A stretch of 54,925 nucleotides of DNA from Methanosarcinaceae archaeon (GTDB taxonomy: Archaea; Halobacteriota; Methanosarcinia; Methanosarcinales; Methanosarcinaceae). Positions 35,046 through 43,132 of the stretch are shown piece after piece (position 1 is the stretch's first letter; each line of letters begins with the position of its first letter). The stretch lies in contig JAUWQD010000014.1 of the NCBI GenBank assembly GCA_030611265.1, forward strand, positions 1-54,925. Direction: 5' to 3'. The position numbers were made by a program, and so were the translations under genes. The notes below the pieces were generated by a model, which saw nothing but the letters and a program-made list of their open reading frames with translations, ran no database searches and was not told the origin of the DNA.

Positions 35046-35912
35046 ATGACGGAAAATCAGATGGATTCGGAAAAATCATTAATCGTCTTTCAGGACAAGA
35101 AAATAAGAAGAGTTTGGCATAATGAAGAATGGTTTTTTTCGGTTATAGATATAGCTGCAGTTCTGACTGAGCAAGATGATGCCCAAAAAGCAAGAAAGTA
35201 CTGGAATAAACTAAGCCAAAGGCTTAGAGAAGAGGGTAGCGAAGTGGTGACAAATTGTCACCGGTTGAAATTACCTGCTGAAGATGGCAAACTAAGAAAA
35301 ACTGACTGTGCGAACACAAAAACAATATTCAGGATAATCCAGTCGATCCCTTCCCCTAAAGCAGAACCATTCAAGCAATGGCTTGCAGAAGTAGGATATG
35401 AAAGAATACAGGAAATAGAAAATCCGGAACTTGCACAGGACAGGGTCAAGGATTATTACGAGCTTAAAGGATACCCTGCGGACTGGATTGAAAAGAGACT
35501 CAGGGGCATAGCAATCCGGCAGGATTTGACCTATGAATGGAAAAACAGGGACATTCAACAACAAAAAGACTTTGCGATACTTACAAATGAGATATCGAAA
35601 GCGACATTTGGCAAAACAGTAGGCGAATATAAAAAATTCAAAAACTTAAATAGAGACAACCAAAACCTTAGAGACCATATGACTGACTGGGAGTTAATCC
35701 TCACAATGGTTGGCGAAAAAGCAACAACAGACATCACAACATCAAAAGATTCACGGGGATTTAATGAATGCAAAGATTCTGCTCTTGAAGGTGGTGCTAT
35801 CGCAAAGAATACACGGAAAGAAATAGAGGAAAAAACTGGAAATACTATTGTTTCAAATGAGAATTATCTTCACTTAACTGAGAAGAAATTGAATAATCAA
35901 ATCAAAGATTAA
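35046..35912 (+). CDS. Bro-N domain (phage antirepressor-like) protein
   Basis: The product is about 288 residues. The N-terminal Bro-N domain (about 15-125) contains KKIRRVWHNEEWFFSVIDIAAVL (key residues W--EEW-FSV-DI--VL), then KARKYWNKLSQRL, TIFRIIQSIPSPKAEPFKQWLA (key residues R-IQSIPSPKAE-FK-WLA) and ERIQEIENPELA. The remaining, polar C-terminal region carries GYPADWIEKRLRGIAIRQDL. Bro-N proteins are found in viruses, prophages and plasmids and often act in DNA binding or antirepression. The start is uncertain among ATG 35046, ATG 35061 and a longer frame from 34944. Its presence marks this stretch as mobile-element-derived. Confidence 0.75.
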   Translation: MTENQMDSEKSLIVFQDKKIRRVWHNEEWFFSVIDIAAVLTEQDDAQKARKYWNKLSQRLREEGSEVVTNCHRLKLPAEDGKLRKTDCANTKTIFRIIQSIPSPKAEPFKQWLAEVGYERIQEIENPELAQDRVKDYYELKGYPADWIEKRLRGIAIRQDLTYEWKNRDIQQQKDFAILTNEISKATFGKTVGEYKKFKNLNRDNQNLRDHMTDWELILTMVGEKATTDITTSKDSRGFNECKDSALEGGAIAKNTRKEIEEKTGNTIVSNENYLHLTEKKLNNQIKD

Positions 35913-36004
35913 TCAATCGTAATCATAACCGGAAAGCGATATTAATCGGCTCGTCTACAAATTCTACAACCTGATTCCCTAATATCCCTAAATTGTCAGG
36001 GAAC

Positions 36005-36688
36005 TTAATTTCGAACTCGCGCCATAACTCCAAGATGATCCTCATGGAACGGCATGAGCTCCCGACTATCCAGCACCTCAAACCCGACATCAAAGTCATT
36101 TTCCAGTTTCCTGACCTCATCCTTGAATACCTTCTTCGGATTTGCGGCAGTATCGATGCTTCGCGCCTTGATGGAAAGCAACAGATGCCCGTCTTTTTTC
36201 AGGAATTGCTTCGCATTCACTGCTGCGATCTCACTCTGGTTCGGCTGCGCAACATCCTGGAATATCACATCCACTTCCTCGACAATATGCGCATAAGATT
36301 GCGGTCTATTGGCATCTGCAAGTATTGGAACAATATTTGGACGCTCGTCACAAAGTCCGATCAGGTCTCGCATAGTGCGCTGTGAGAATTCCACGGCATA
36401 TACGATGCCGTCTGAAACGATATCGGAAACATGGCTCACGCTCGTACCCGACGCGGCACCCAGATACAGAACCTTTGAATCCCTTTTTATCGGAATGTTG
36501 AACTTTTTGATTACCATTGCGGCAAGTTTGCTGCGTTTGGGGTTCCATATCCGATACTCGCAACCCTCGATCTCAATGAGTTTTTCCCCATAAACACTCA
36601 TGCCGTGAACAAGATTTTTGGTAGCAAGTTGCTTCCCGCCTCTTTCAGTGATCTCAAAAACACCGGAGGATACTTCTTTTGCTGCCAT
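36005..36688 (-). CDS. flpA: Fibrillarin (box C/D sRNP 2'-O-methyltransferase)
   Basis: The 227-residue SAM-dependent methyltransferase has EYRIWNPKRSKLAAMV (about 45-60), motif I VLYLGAASGTSVSHVSDIV (about 73-91, key residues LGAASGTSVSHVSD) and motif IV VDVIFQDVAQPNQ. Archaeal fibrillarin methylates ribose 2'-OH in rRNA and tRNA under guide-RNA control, with NOP5 and L7Ae. The ATG at 36688 directly abuts the NOP5 stop, giving the usual NOP5-fibrillarin operon. Between its stop and the convergent Bro-N gene lies a short frame, KFPDNLGILGNQVVEFVDEP, that I cannot assign. Confidence 0.95.
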   Translation of the reverse strand: MAAKEVSSGVFEITERGGKQLATKNLVHGMSVYGEKLIEIEGCEYRIWNPKRSKLAAMVIKKFNIPIKRDSKVLYLGAASGTSVSHVSDIVSDGIVYAVEFSQRTMRDLIGLCDERPNIVPILADANRPQSYAHIVEEVDVIFQDVAQPNQSEIAAVNAKQFLKKDGHLLLSIKARSIDTAANPKKVFKDEVRKLENDFDVGFEVLDSRELMPFHEDHLGVMARVRN

Positions 36689-37741
36689 CTATCTTCTGCC
36701 TCCCGCTTTTTTGTTTTGCATTTTGTTTTTATTTTTATATTCGCCCTTTCCTTTTCCACTGCCACCTTTGCTCTCCCGCTTTGGCGGTTTTGGGTGGGTT
36801 GCCTTGATACTCTCAATTTTCGCATCAAGTTCGGTCTTTATCGATTCATTAAGTCCGCCGCCGGAATACACATCCATGCGAACTGCAAGGGATATCTTTG
36901 CAGCAAGTGCCCGTGCGATCTTCCCCCTCTGCCACCACGGAGAATTCTTTATCTGCGGATGATTGAATATGATTCCGTGTTTTGGAGACGGCGCGCGTGC
37001 GCGTAGATGTTTGAAAAGTGCCCTGTTCGCACCGATCACCTGAATGGTGCTTGATGGGAAACGTGCCAGTTTTTCAAGTCCACCTGCCATGCTTACCAAT
37101 CTGGCACCGATAAGTGCGCCTGCGATATTGACAAGATTCGGGGCAGTAGTTTCCATGCTTTTTACAAGATACTCTTCGAGACGGCTTCGGCTGTCGTACA
37201 GGGTGCATATATTCTCTGCAAAACCCTTGACAAGTTCCTCGTCCAATCCCGTAAGTTCAGCCCCCATCGAAGAGGTCGCTTTCTCATATAGGCGGTCGTC
37301 AGGCGAAACATTAGACCTTGAACCATATTTAGCAACGAACCGCGCAAGCGGTTCGGAAGACAGCCCCACTTCAGGGAAATACATTCCATACCATTCCGCT
37401 AGTCGCTCGGACAGGGTGTTTGCAGTCTCATCAATGTCATCCAGCGCCTCAACCGCCTGAATGATACCCATATCCGGCGTACCGCTTGATATTTGTTTCT
37501 TTGCTGCACGGATGCTCACATCCCTCAGGAGATTGTCGTATTCGTCATCCGATGCTACAAAACCACATTCGATTGCAGCAGCGCGAATGTCAAAACCGGC
37601 AGGCGGTATATCCATGTCCGCTTCTTTTGGCTGGATCAACCTCTCTGCGAGCGCATCTGTATCTTTGGAAAACATATCCCATTCCACCACCTTGCCGCCA
37701 TCATCAAGTGTAAGTGTCCCAAACCATGTAATGATCTTCAA
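36689..37741 (-). CDS. NOP5/NOP56-family box C/D sRNP core protein
   Basis: The product is about 350 residues. After an N-terminal domain starting MKIITWFGTLTL it has the coiled-coil region and the Nop domain with ETTAPNLVNIAGALIGARLVS (key residues APNL--IAGALIGARL), GGLEKLARFPSSTIQVIGAN (key residues L-K-P-S-IQVIGAN) and KHGIIFNHPQI. The C-terminus is Lys/Gly-rich and probably disordered. NOP5 bridges L7Ae-bound guide RNA to fibrillarin. The start is TTG 37741, with GGAGG six bases upstream, directly after the beta-RFAP synthase stop. A longer upstream frame exists but lacks support. Confidence 0.93.
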   Translation of the reverse strand: MKIITWFGTLTLDDGGKVVEWDMFSKDTDALAERLIQPKEADMDIPPAGFDIRAAAIECGFVASDDEYDNLLRDVSIRAAKKQISSGTPDMGIIQAVEALDDIDETANTLSERLAEWYGMYFPEVGLSSEPLARFVAKYGSRSNVSPDDRLYEKATSSMGAELTGLDEELVKGFAENICTLYDSRSRLEEYLVKSMETTAPNLVNIAGALIGARLVSMAGGLEKLARFPSSTIQVIGANRALFKHLRARAPSPKHGIIFNHPQIKNSPWWQRGKIARALAAKISLAVRMDVYSGGGLNESIKTELDAKIESIKATHPKPPKRESKGGSGKGKGEYKNKNKMQNKKAGGRR

Positions 37742-37742
37742 A

Positions 37743-38708
37743 TCAAGCCTCCGTGTTTGTAATTGTTGCACCGCTGTTGTTCGCACGTGTGATGATAACA
37801 CTGCCGCCAATGGTCTCATCCAGCATATCTTGCACATCCCTTTGTATCTGCTTACCTTGTGTTTTGCTGTCAACAAACCCGTACACGGCAGGTCCAAATG
37901 AACTCATGCCTGCTCCGTAGGTGCCGCTGTCCTGCATAAACTCAATAATATCCCTGACTGACTGCGGCTGGAGATCAACCTCAAGTTTCTTGAACCCCAC
38001 GGTCTGGATATGGTTCACCGCGCACCCGAAACTTTCAATGTCGCCTTCCATGATCGCAGGCATCATCTGCATCAGGATCGTATGTGAAACATCCTGTACC
38101 TCACGCAGTGGGATCGGGCATTCCTGCTTGAATATATCCACTTCCTGCACATCATGTGCACCTTTTGTGTGGGGAATTGCGAGCACAATATCCCAATCTG
38201 GAAAATCATGCCTGAACAGGATCGGTGCAGGGTCTGCACGGCTCGCAGCAGATGGGGAGAATGCGCCTTTGTCGCTGAACCTGTGTCCGCCGTCCACCAA
38301 AAACCCGCCGCTTTCAAATGAAGCAACACCAATACCTGACGTGCCTCCGCGACCGACCGCGATTGCAAGTTCCCTTGCACTCATTTCAAGTCCGTATAAA
38401 TCATTAACAGCAGCAGCGGCGCACAATGCGGATTGGGTGCCTGAACCAAGCCCCACATGGTCCGGCATATCTTCTTCAATAGTAATCCTGATGCCCTCAC
38501 TATCCGGCAGGATGGCTTCTGCTGCTGCCTGCATTCTGTCGGAAAGGTGTGATTTGCCGATAATCTCAGTGGAATCCGCTTTTTCGGCTGATATTTGTAT
38601 GTGTGGCGAATCCAGCGTTATCCCGACACCGCCATCAACTCTGCCGATCTCGGCGTTTAGGTCGATGAGGGTTAGGTGGAGTCTGGATGGGGACGTTATT
38701 TTTATCAT
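37743..38708 (-). CDS. Beta-ribofuranosylaminobenzene 5'-phosphate synthase (methanopterin pathway)
   Basis: The 321-residue GHMP-superfamily protein has SPSRLHLTLIDLN at its start, GGVGITLDSP, the ATP-like loop DHVGLGSGTQSALCAAAAV (key residues GLGSGTQ, about 85-91) and GRGGTSGIGVASFESGGFLVD (key residues GRGGTSGIG). It condenses 4-hydroxybenzoate or pABA with PRPP in the first step of the tetrahydromethanopterin arene branch. It precedes NOP5 and fibrillarin on the same strand with overlapping signals, so it may be co-transcribed with them. No convincing Shine-Dalgarno site is visible at ATG 38708. Confidence 0.92.
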   Translation of the reverse strand: MIKITSPSRLHLTLIDLNAEIGRVDGGVGITLDSPHIQISAEKADSTEIIGKSHLSDRMQAAAEAILPDSEGIRITIEEDMPDHVGLGSGTQSALCAAAAVNDLYGLEMSARELAIAVGRGGTSGIGVASFESGGFLVDGGHRFSDKGAFSPSAASRADPAPILFRHDFPDWDIVLAIPHTKGAHDVQEVDIFKQECPIPLREVQDVSHTILMQMMPAIMEGDIESFGCAVNHIQTVGFKKLEVDLQPQSVRDIIEFMQDSGTYGAGMSSFGPAVYGFVDSKTQGKQIQRDVQDMLDETIGGSVIITRANNSGATITNTEA

Positions 38709-39048
38709 GTTGTTTCAGGTGTTGTTGTTCATCTGTGTTTGTTTGTTTGTTCGTTCTTGGTTCCGAGTTAACAACCCGCCGCATGCGGTGCACCTCGTCG
38801 CCACCAATGAATTGCAGTCCAATGCATGACAAAGTAATCGTTTTCCAATTCGGCATAGTTATGGAATTGACTAAATTGATTATTATGTTTTTTGTAGGTT
38901 AGTGATGACGGTGGAATGTGCCACCTACGGCTGTCATAATATTAGTTTTCGTTTTTTAAACAAATACGTTTATCTTATTAAATATTGGTACTTGATTTTG
39001 TGTGATATGTATCATCGGCATTTTAGTATGCAATGATCACGCTGGAAT
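38709..39048. other. Intergenic stretch upstream of the beta-RFAP synthase gene
   Basis: No gene is supported. It has a GTTT-rich run near 38740, short GC-rich inverted repeats (CCGCCGCATGCGG near 38772) and an AT-rich stretch near 38960-39000 with possible TATA boxes. A short minus-strand frame beginning MPNWKTITLSCIGLQF (start at 38856) is open but lacks a ribosome-binding site. Confidence 0.5.
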
Positions 39049-39109
39049 CGAGAAAAATCTCCCTTCGGTCGATTTAACTCGAACTATATAATTCTATAAA
39101 TTATATACT
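39049..39109 (+). repeat. 61-bp hairpin/AT-dyad element, copy E1
   Basis: The plus strand begins CGAGAAAAATCTCCCTTCGG and ends ATAAATTATATACT. The reverse strand folds as CGAG-TT-AAATC, loop GACCGAAGGGA, GATTT-TT-CTCG, then the AT dyad. It is the same length as copies A and B. Confidence 0.88.
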
Positions 39110-39110
39110 A

Positions 39111-39151
39111 CGAGAAAAATCTCCCTTCGGTCGAATTAACTCGCACTATAT
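39111..39151 (+). repeat. 61-bp element, truncated copy E2
   Basis: The first 41 bases of the element follow copy E1 in tandem (CGAGAAAAATCTCCCTTCGG...CACTATAT). It breaks off inside the AT dyad exactly where transposase-derived sequence begins, so the insertion sequence or its deletion cut this copy. Confidence 0.8.
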
Positions 39152-39994
39152 GTTTAATCTAGTCACCGACGTTTGTTTTCCTTTATATTTCCGCTTCTTG
39201 TATGTAATTTCAACCATCACATCAAGCACATTTCTTTTAAGATGTGGGAGTACATCTTTTATTTTTTTGCCTTCAACCGCGATAGAATTTCCACAACATA
39301 TATTGTTTAATTTGACGATTGTCGGATTGGCATTAGCTTTCAGTCTGCTAACAAAATAACCGTTACATTTATCAATTTTGTTGAAAATGCCATATTTAAA
39401 GAATCCAAGATCAATAAGAAGTATCCGATTTTTAACCCATGGACCAATTTTAAGTGTTTTAATCTCAGCAACTCTTTCTGGAAATATTTTCACAGATTTC
39501 GGACCATTTGCAATCGCGCTGACTACACACGAAACTTTAACACCTGCTGCAGCTTTCCTTGATCGGGCAGCAGGGCATTTGTCAGAAAGAAACTCGTGCA
39601 ATCTAATGATTGAACTGTCCTGAATTACGATGTCTTTGAAACCATCCAATTTTTTACCTAATGCACGAGATGGTTCCTGTGCTTGAAATTCAATTGCATG
39701 AATAACACATTGGTGGAAAAATGTTACCATCTCTGGTGTAAATCGAGCATAGAAGCTACTTATGCTTATTTTTGTACCTGATTCAACCTCATATTTTCGA
39801 TTCAATGACCGAATTGATCTAAGAAAATCGACACCGTATCCAAGGACAAAAACCCAGTATTATATTACAGAATCAATCTTACGTTCACGTTTAAAAGCGC
39901 CTGTTTCACGAGCAGTTTTCCAGATGAACTCTTCCGGAAATATCTGAAGAAGAAGTTTGACAGTTGGATCTACTTCTTTTTTATGGCTAACCAT
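39146..39994 (-). pseudogene. IS4-type transposase remnant with in-frame stop, truncated
   Basis: The minus-strand frame begins MVSHKKEVDPTVKLLLQIFP at ATG 39994 and runs to RKIDSVI, where a TAA stops it. It then continues in the same frame as YWVFVLGYGVDFLRSI...NRKYEVESGTKISISSFY and on to DIVIQDSSIIRLHEFLSD, KVSCVVSAIANGPKSVKIFP and ILLIDLGFFKYGIFNKID. These are the first two DDE blocks of an IS4-family transposase. The third block with the Y-R-E signature is missing, because the frame ends within repeat copy E2. The gene is therefore dead by both nonsense mutation and 3' truncation. Confidence 0.85.
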
Positions 39995-40149
39995 GTCATC
40001 ACACCTCATTAACCATAATTATTTTCACTATATATAAATATAACAATTGTAATACAATCTGTTAACCGAACACCGATGAAACAGTTTTATACTGAAGTGG
40101 CTGTGGGGTTAATTTTTGAATATAGTAATTGAAACACTATGAAATATAC

Positions 40150-41436
40150 CTATATCCCAAGCAGCCATTTCCAGAGTGGGTAGTACCGTATCATCAATCC
40201 ATCCGTTTCAATAATATTTTCGACATCCTCTGTGAGTATCATACCATCTGAAAGTCCAAACTCTTTGCATGCGTGGCAAAGTGAACGTTCTTCCCGCAGC
40301 CGTGTTTTTTTGTTTTTCACATCCCATGAGACCTGTATCAATGTTTGCACACCCTGACCGTTTTTTACCACAAAATCGACTTCAAATCCGTCTTTGCTTT
40401 TCCAGTAATATATCTCGTCAGAGCGCCTTTTGAGTTCGAGAAAAACTGCATTCTCGGCAAGTTTACCTATGTCTGATGTAAACCTGAATGAAACTTCATT
40501 TCGAAGTCCGGTATCGATGGCGTATGTTTTTTTGTTTTGCTTGAATTGACTCTTTAGTTTATACGAAAAAAGTGGCAGGTCCATTATCAGCAGGGATTCT
40601 TTGAGGTATCCGATGTATTTTTCGGCAGTCTCAACCGCCACATGTGAAGCTTTGGCAATGCTGTTAAATGAATATTCTCCTGTGGTATTTGTGAGCATCA
40701 ACTGGCATATCCTGCCTGTGACATCATAGGATGCACCAAACCTTGAGGTTATGTCCCTTGCAATTATGTCATTGTAGAGCATTGTCAATATTTTTTTGTG
40801 GTTGAACTTGTCTACGCCAGCAGATTCGGGAAACCCTCCTTCTTCAAGATAGGTATTTTGGTAATGCAGGAGTTTTTCCCTGTTGTAGATTAGATTATCA
40901 GGTTCAAGATTATCCCATCCCCTCAATTGGAGATATTCGGTAAATGATAGCGGCATTACTTCAAATGTGATGTGCCTGCCGGACAACACTCGACCGATGT
41001 CGTATGAGAGTAGACTTGCAGATGAGCCGGATAGGAATATCTGGGCAAATCGTTTGGTGTCGTAGAGCACCCTGACCCATTGTTCCCACCCATCCTTTTG
41101 CTGTATCTCATCAAGGAAAAGATGCGAGATATCGGGATTGATCTTGTAGATGTCAGTCAGGATCGTGTCCAGTGATGTAGCGTTGATCGTGGGGTCATCA
41201 AAGTTTAGGAACATGATGTTTTTTGGAGGGACACCGCTGTTTATGAGATGGTCTGCCACCTGATAGAGCACCGTGGTCTTACCCGAGCGCCTGACTCCGA
41301 TAACGTCTTTTATGTGCGCGGTTTCAAGTGTCTTTATGATGGAGTCTGTTACCTCTCGTTTTATTCCGGTAAGTTCATGTGGCACTTTTTTTTCTGCCCA
41401 CCATGGGTTCCACTGACGTATTGTTTGTTCAAGCAT
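40150..41436 (-). CDS. AAA_14/DUF4143 ATPase, paralogue 1
   Basis: The 428-residue product begins MLEQTIRQWNPWWAEKKVPH. It has Walker A IGVRRSGKTTVLYQV, Walker B HLFLDEIQQKDGWEQWV (key residues LDEIQ), sensor LSGSSASLLS, and EVMPLSFTEYLQL. A winged helix and a C-terminal DUF4143 region follow, with FLELKRRSDEIYYWKSKDGFEVDFVV (key residues YYWKS-DG-EVDFVV), a nuclease-like ExK/D pattern. This family is abundant in archaea and has no settled function. It is divergent from a paralogue at 41772. The inverted repeat AGCATATAT/ATATATGCT (41432-41440 and 41463-41471) covers its start codon. Confidence 0.85.
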   Translation of the reverse strand: MLEQTIRQWNPWWAEKKVPHELTGIKREVTDSIIKTLETAHIKDVIGVRRSGKTTVLYQVADHLINSGVPPKNIMFLNFDDPTINATSLDTILTDIYKINPDISHLFLDEIQQKDGWEQWVRVLYDTKRFAQIFLSGSSASLLSYDIGRVLSGRHITFEVMPLSFTEYLQLRGWDNLEPDNLIYNREKLLHYQNTYLEEGGFPESAGVDKFNHKKILTMLYNDIIARDITSRFGASYDVTGRICQLMLTNTTGEYSFNSIAKASHVAVETAEKYIGYLKESLLIMDLPLFSYKLKSQFKQNKKTYAIDTGLRNEVSFRFTSDIGKLAENAVFLELKRRSDEIYYWKSKDGFEVDFVVKNGQGVQTLIQVSWDVKNKKTRLREERSLCHACKEFGLSDGMILTEDVENIIETDGLMIRYYPLWKWLLGI

Positions 41437-41615
41437 ATATGTTCATTTAGTGAAGTTAGTATATATATGCTTCGAGAGTCGTAGAGGATAATTGGGGATT
41501 ATTGTCGAGTTGTATAGAGGAAAATATGGATTAACGGGATTTTATCTCGATTTCAAAATGCATTTAATTCTGAATCTCATCAACATTAAATGGGTGTGTA
41601 TTAGACGGGATGAAT

Positions 41616-41668
41616 AGGATTTACAGGATGAGGCGAGCTATCTGTATCCTGTAGATCCTGTAAATCCT
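41616..41668. repeat. GGATTTACAGGAT-type inverted repeat, copy 2
   Basis: AGGATTTACAGGAT (41616-41629) pairs perfectly with ATCCTGTAAATCCT (41655-41668) across a 25-base loop that also contains a further ATCCTGTA direct repeat. The same core occurs at 34612-34662, and both copies are preceded by GACGGGATG. Confidence 0.8.
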
Positions 41669-41693
41669 CTCCTTCTCTTTCCACCCTACCCAA

Positions 41694-41750
41694 TTATTAC
41701 TATCATAATAGCAATAAATATATACATTATTACTAATATGATAGTAATAA
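41694..41750. promoter_or_regulatory. 14-bp inverted repeat upstream of the second DUF4143 ATPase
   Basis: TTATTACTATCATA (41694-41707) and TATGATAGTAATAA (41737-41750) are perfect complements 29 bases apart. The right arm lies about 20 bases before ATG 41772, and the segment between arms is TATA-rich, so the dyad brackets the likely promoter. Confidence 0.55.
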
Positions 41751-41771
41751 CTAAAAAAGGTGCACATCAGC

Positions 41772-43127
41772 ATGGTATACGAACAAAGCATCATCGAGAG
41801 AAACCCGTGGTGGGTGACGGGGAAAGTGCCTGAAGTACTGCATGGCATTCGTCGCACAGAATATCTTGAAAAAATAGACGGGCGGCTCAAAGATCGGAAG
41901 ATACTTGCAGTGCTCGGAATTCGAAGGAGTGGTAAGTCTACACTTTTGTACCAGTCGATAAGCCAACTTCTGGCATCAGGTGTGAATTCTAAAAACATAT
42001 TTTACATCAATGCGGACGATTTGCGAAAACCTGCAAGAGAGAATCTTGAGCGTGCATTGGATTTTTGCCAGCAGAAGAACATGGTTTCGCTAAAAGACGA
42101 GAAGACTTATGTTTTCATTGATGAGATACAGAATGTCAGGGAATGGCAGTTGCTCTTGAAAAAGTATTATGACTTGAAATATGCCGCAAAATTTGTTGTA
42201 TCGGGGTCATCATCCAGCCTGATCTATAAGGATTCATCCGAAAGCCTTGTTGGAAGGATAGATTTCCTTGATGTATTTCCGCTCACTTTCAGGGAATTTC
42301 TGCAATTCAATAATGTAAGTGTGCCTGAAGTGAAACTTGACCTTCCATCATTAAAAGATGCATACTACGAACTTTCGTTGAAGCAGAACGAGATACTGGG
42401 TTATCTCGCACAGTATCTCAAAGTCGGAGGATTTCCCGAATGGTTTGAGGTAAAGAATGAAGAAAGGTGGTTTAAGATATTATCTGAGGAATACACGAGC
42501 CTACTTTTGTACAGGGATATTGTAAAGGCGTTCAACATACGTGACCCCCTTCTTCTTGAATCTCTTTTTAAGTTCGTAGCTTCTCATTCAGGAGAACGGT
42601 TCAGTTATCTTGGGATGGCAAAGGAAATAAGTGCCGATAAGGAAACCTCAAAACAATACCTGTATCATCTTGCCAATTCGCGTATGGTATACCTGTCAGG
42701 CTATTACACAAAAAGCAAAAAAGCGGCAGAGAGAAAGGAAAAGAAGATATATTTCTGTGATATCGGACTTAAAAACTCTTTTGTAAGGGAGCAGGATATA
42801 GGTTTTGATGCTGAAAATTCCGCATTCCTACATTGCATGAAAGGAGTTTCACAAGACCTGTTCGGAAAGGTGTTTTACTGGTTTGACAAAAACAGATATG
42901 AAACTGATATCATAATGAGTTGTAAATCAAAGGTAACGCCGATAGAAGTAAAATATAGGGAGAGGGAATCATTCGATGCAAGAGACCTCAAAGGTCTTGT
43001 AGGTTTTTGCAAGGAATTCGATAACAAGCATGCATTTGTTGTAACAAAATCAATGCTGGATGAGAAGAATATCGAAGATATTCGAGTTACGTTTGTTCCT
43101 CTCTGGTTATTTTTGCTTGCGTTCTGA
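41772..43127 (+). CDS. AAA_14/DUF4143 ATPase, paralogue 2
   Basis: The product is about 451 residues, beginning MVYEQSIIERNPWWVTGKVP, with Walker A LGIRRSGKSTLLYQS, Walker B YVFIDEIQNVREWQ, sensor VSGSSSSLI and the DVFPLTFREFLQF motif. Its C-terminal DUF4143 part has FYWFDKNRYETDIIM and VTPIEVKYRERESFD, a D...E-x-K nuclease-like pattern. The NPWW-KVP N-terminus is shared with the divergent paralogue at 40150. I chose ATG 41772; GTG 41760 is possible. The gene is followed at once by a convergent housekeeping gene. Confidence 0.85.
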   Translation: MVYEQSIIERNPWWVTGKVPEVLHGIRRTEYLEKIDGRLKDRKILAVLGIRRSGKSTLLYQSISQLLASGVNSKNIFYINADDLRKPARENLERALDFCQQKNMVSLKDEKTYVFIDEIQNVREWQLLLKKYYDLKYAAKFVVSGSSSSLIYKDSSESLVGRIDFLDVFPLTFREFLQFNNVSVPEVKLDLPSLKDAYYELSLKQNEILGYLAQYLKVGGFPEWFEVKNEERWFKILSEEYTSLLLYRDIVKAFNIRDPLLLESLFKFVASHSGERFSYLGMAKEISADKETSKQYLYHLANSRMVYLSGYYTKSKKAAERKEKKIYFCDIGLKNSFVREQDIGFDAENSAFLHCMKGVSQDLFGKVFYWFDKNRYETDIIMSCKSKVTPIEVKYRERESFDARDLKGLVGFCKEFDNKHAFVVTKSMLDEKNIEDIRVTFVPLWLFLLAF

Positions 43128-43132
43128 CATCA

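Larger units (their letters stand above)
41437..41771. other. Divergent intergenic region with two inverted-repeat systems
   Basis: No gene is seen. It contains the right arm of the dyad overlapping the 41436 start, the GGATTTACAGGAT-type inverted repeat (41616-41668), and the long TTATTACTATCATA dyad before the 41772 gene. Confidence 0.6.

Noticed and set aside
35923-36004. Protein-like tail KFPDNLGILGNQVVEFVDEP after fibrillarin
   Set aside because: The frame has no start of its own and lies inside fibrillarin in another frame upstream; it may be a relic but is too short to assign.
38635-38856. Minus-strand frame starting MPNWKTITLSCIGLQF
   Set aside because: It overlaps the beta-RFAP synthase start out of frame and becomes low-complexity (Gln/Asn/Thr).
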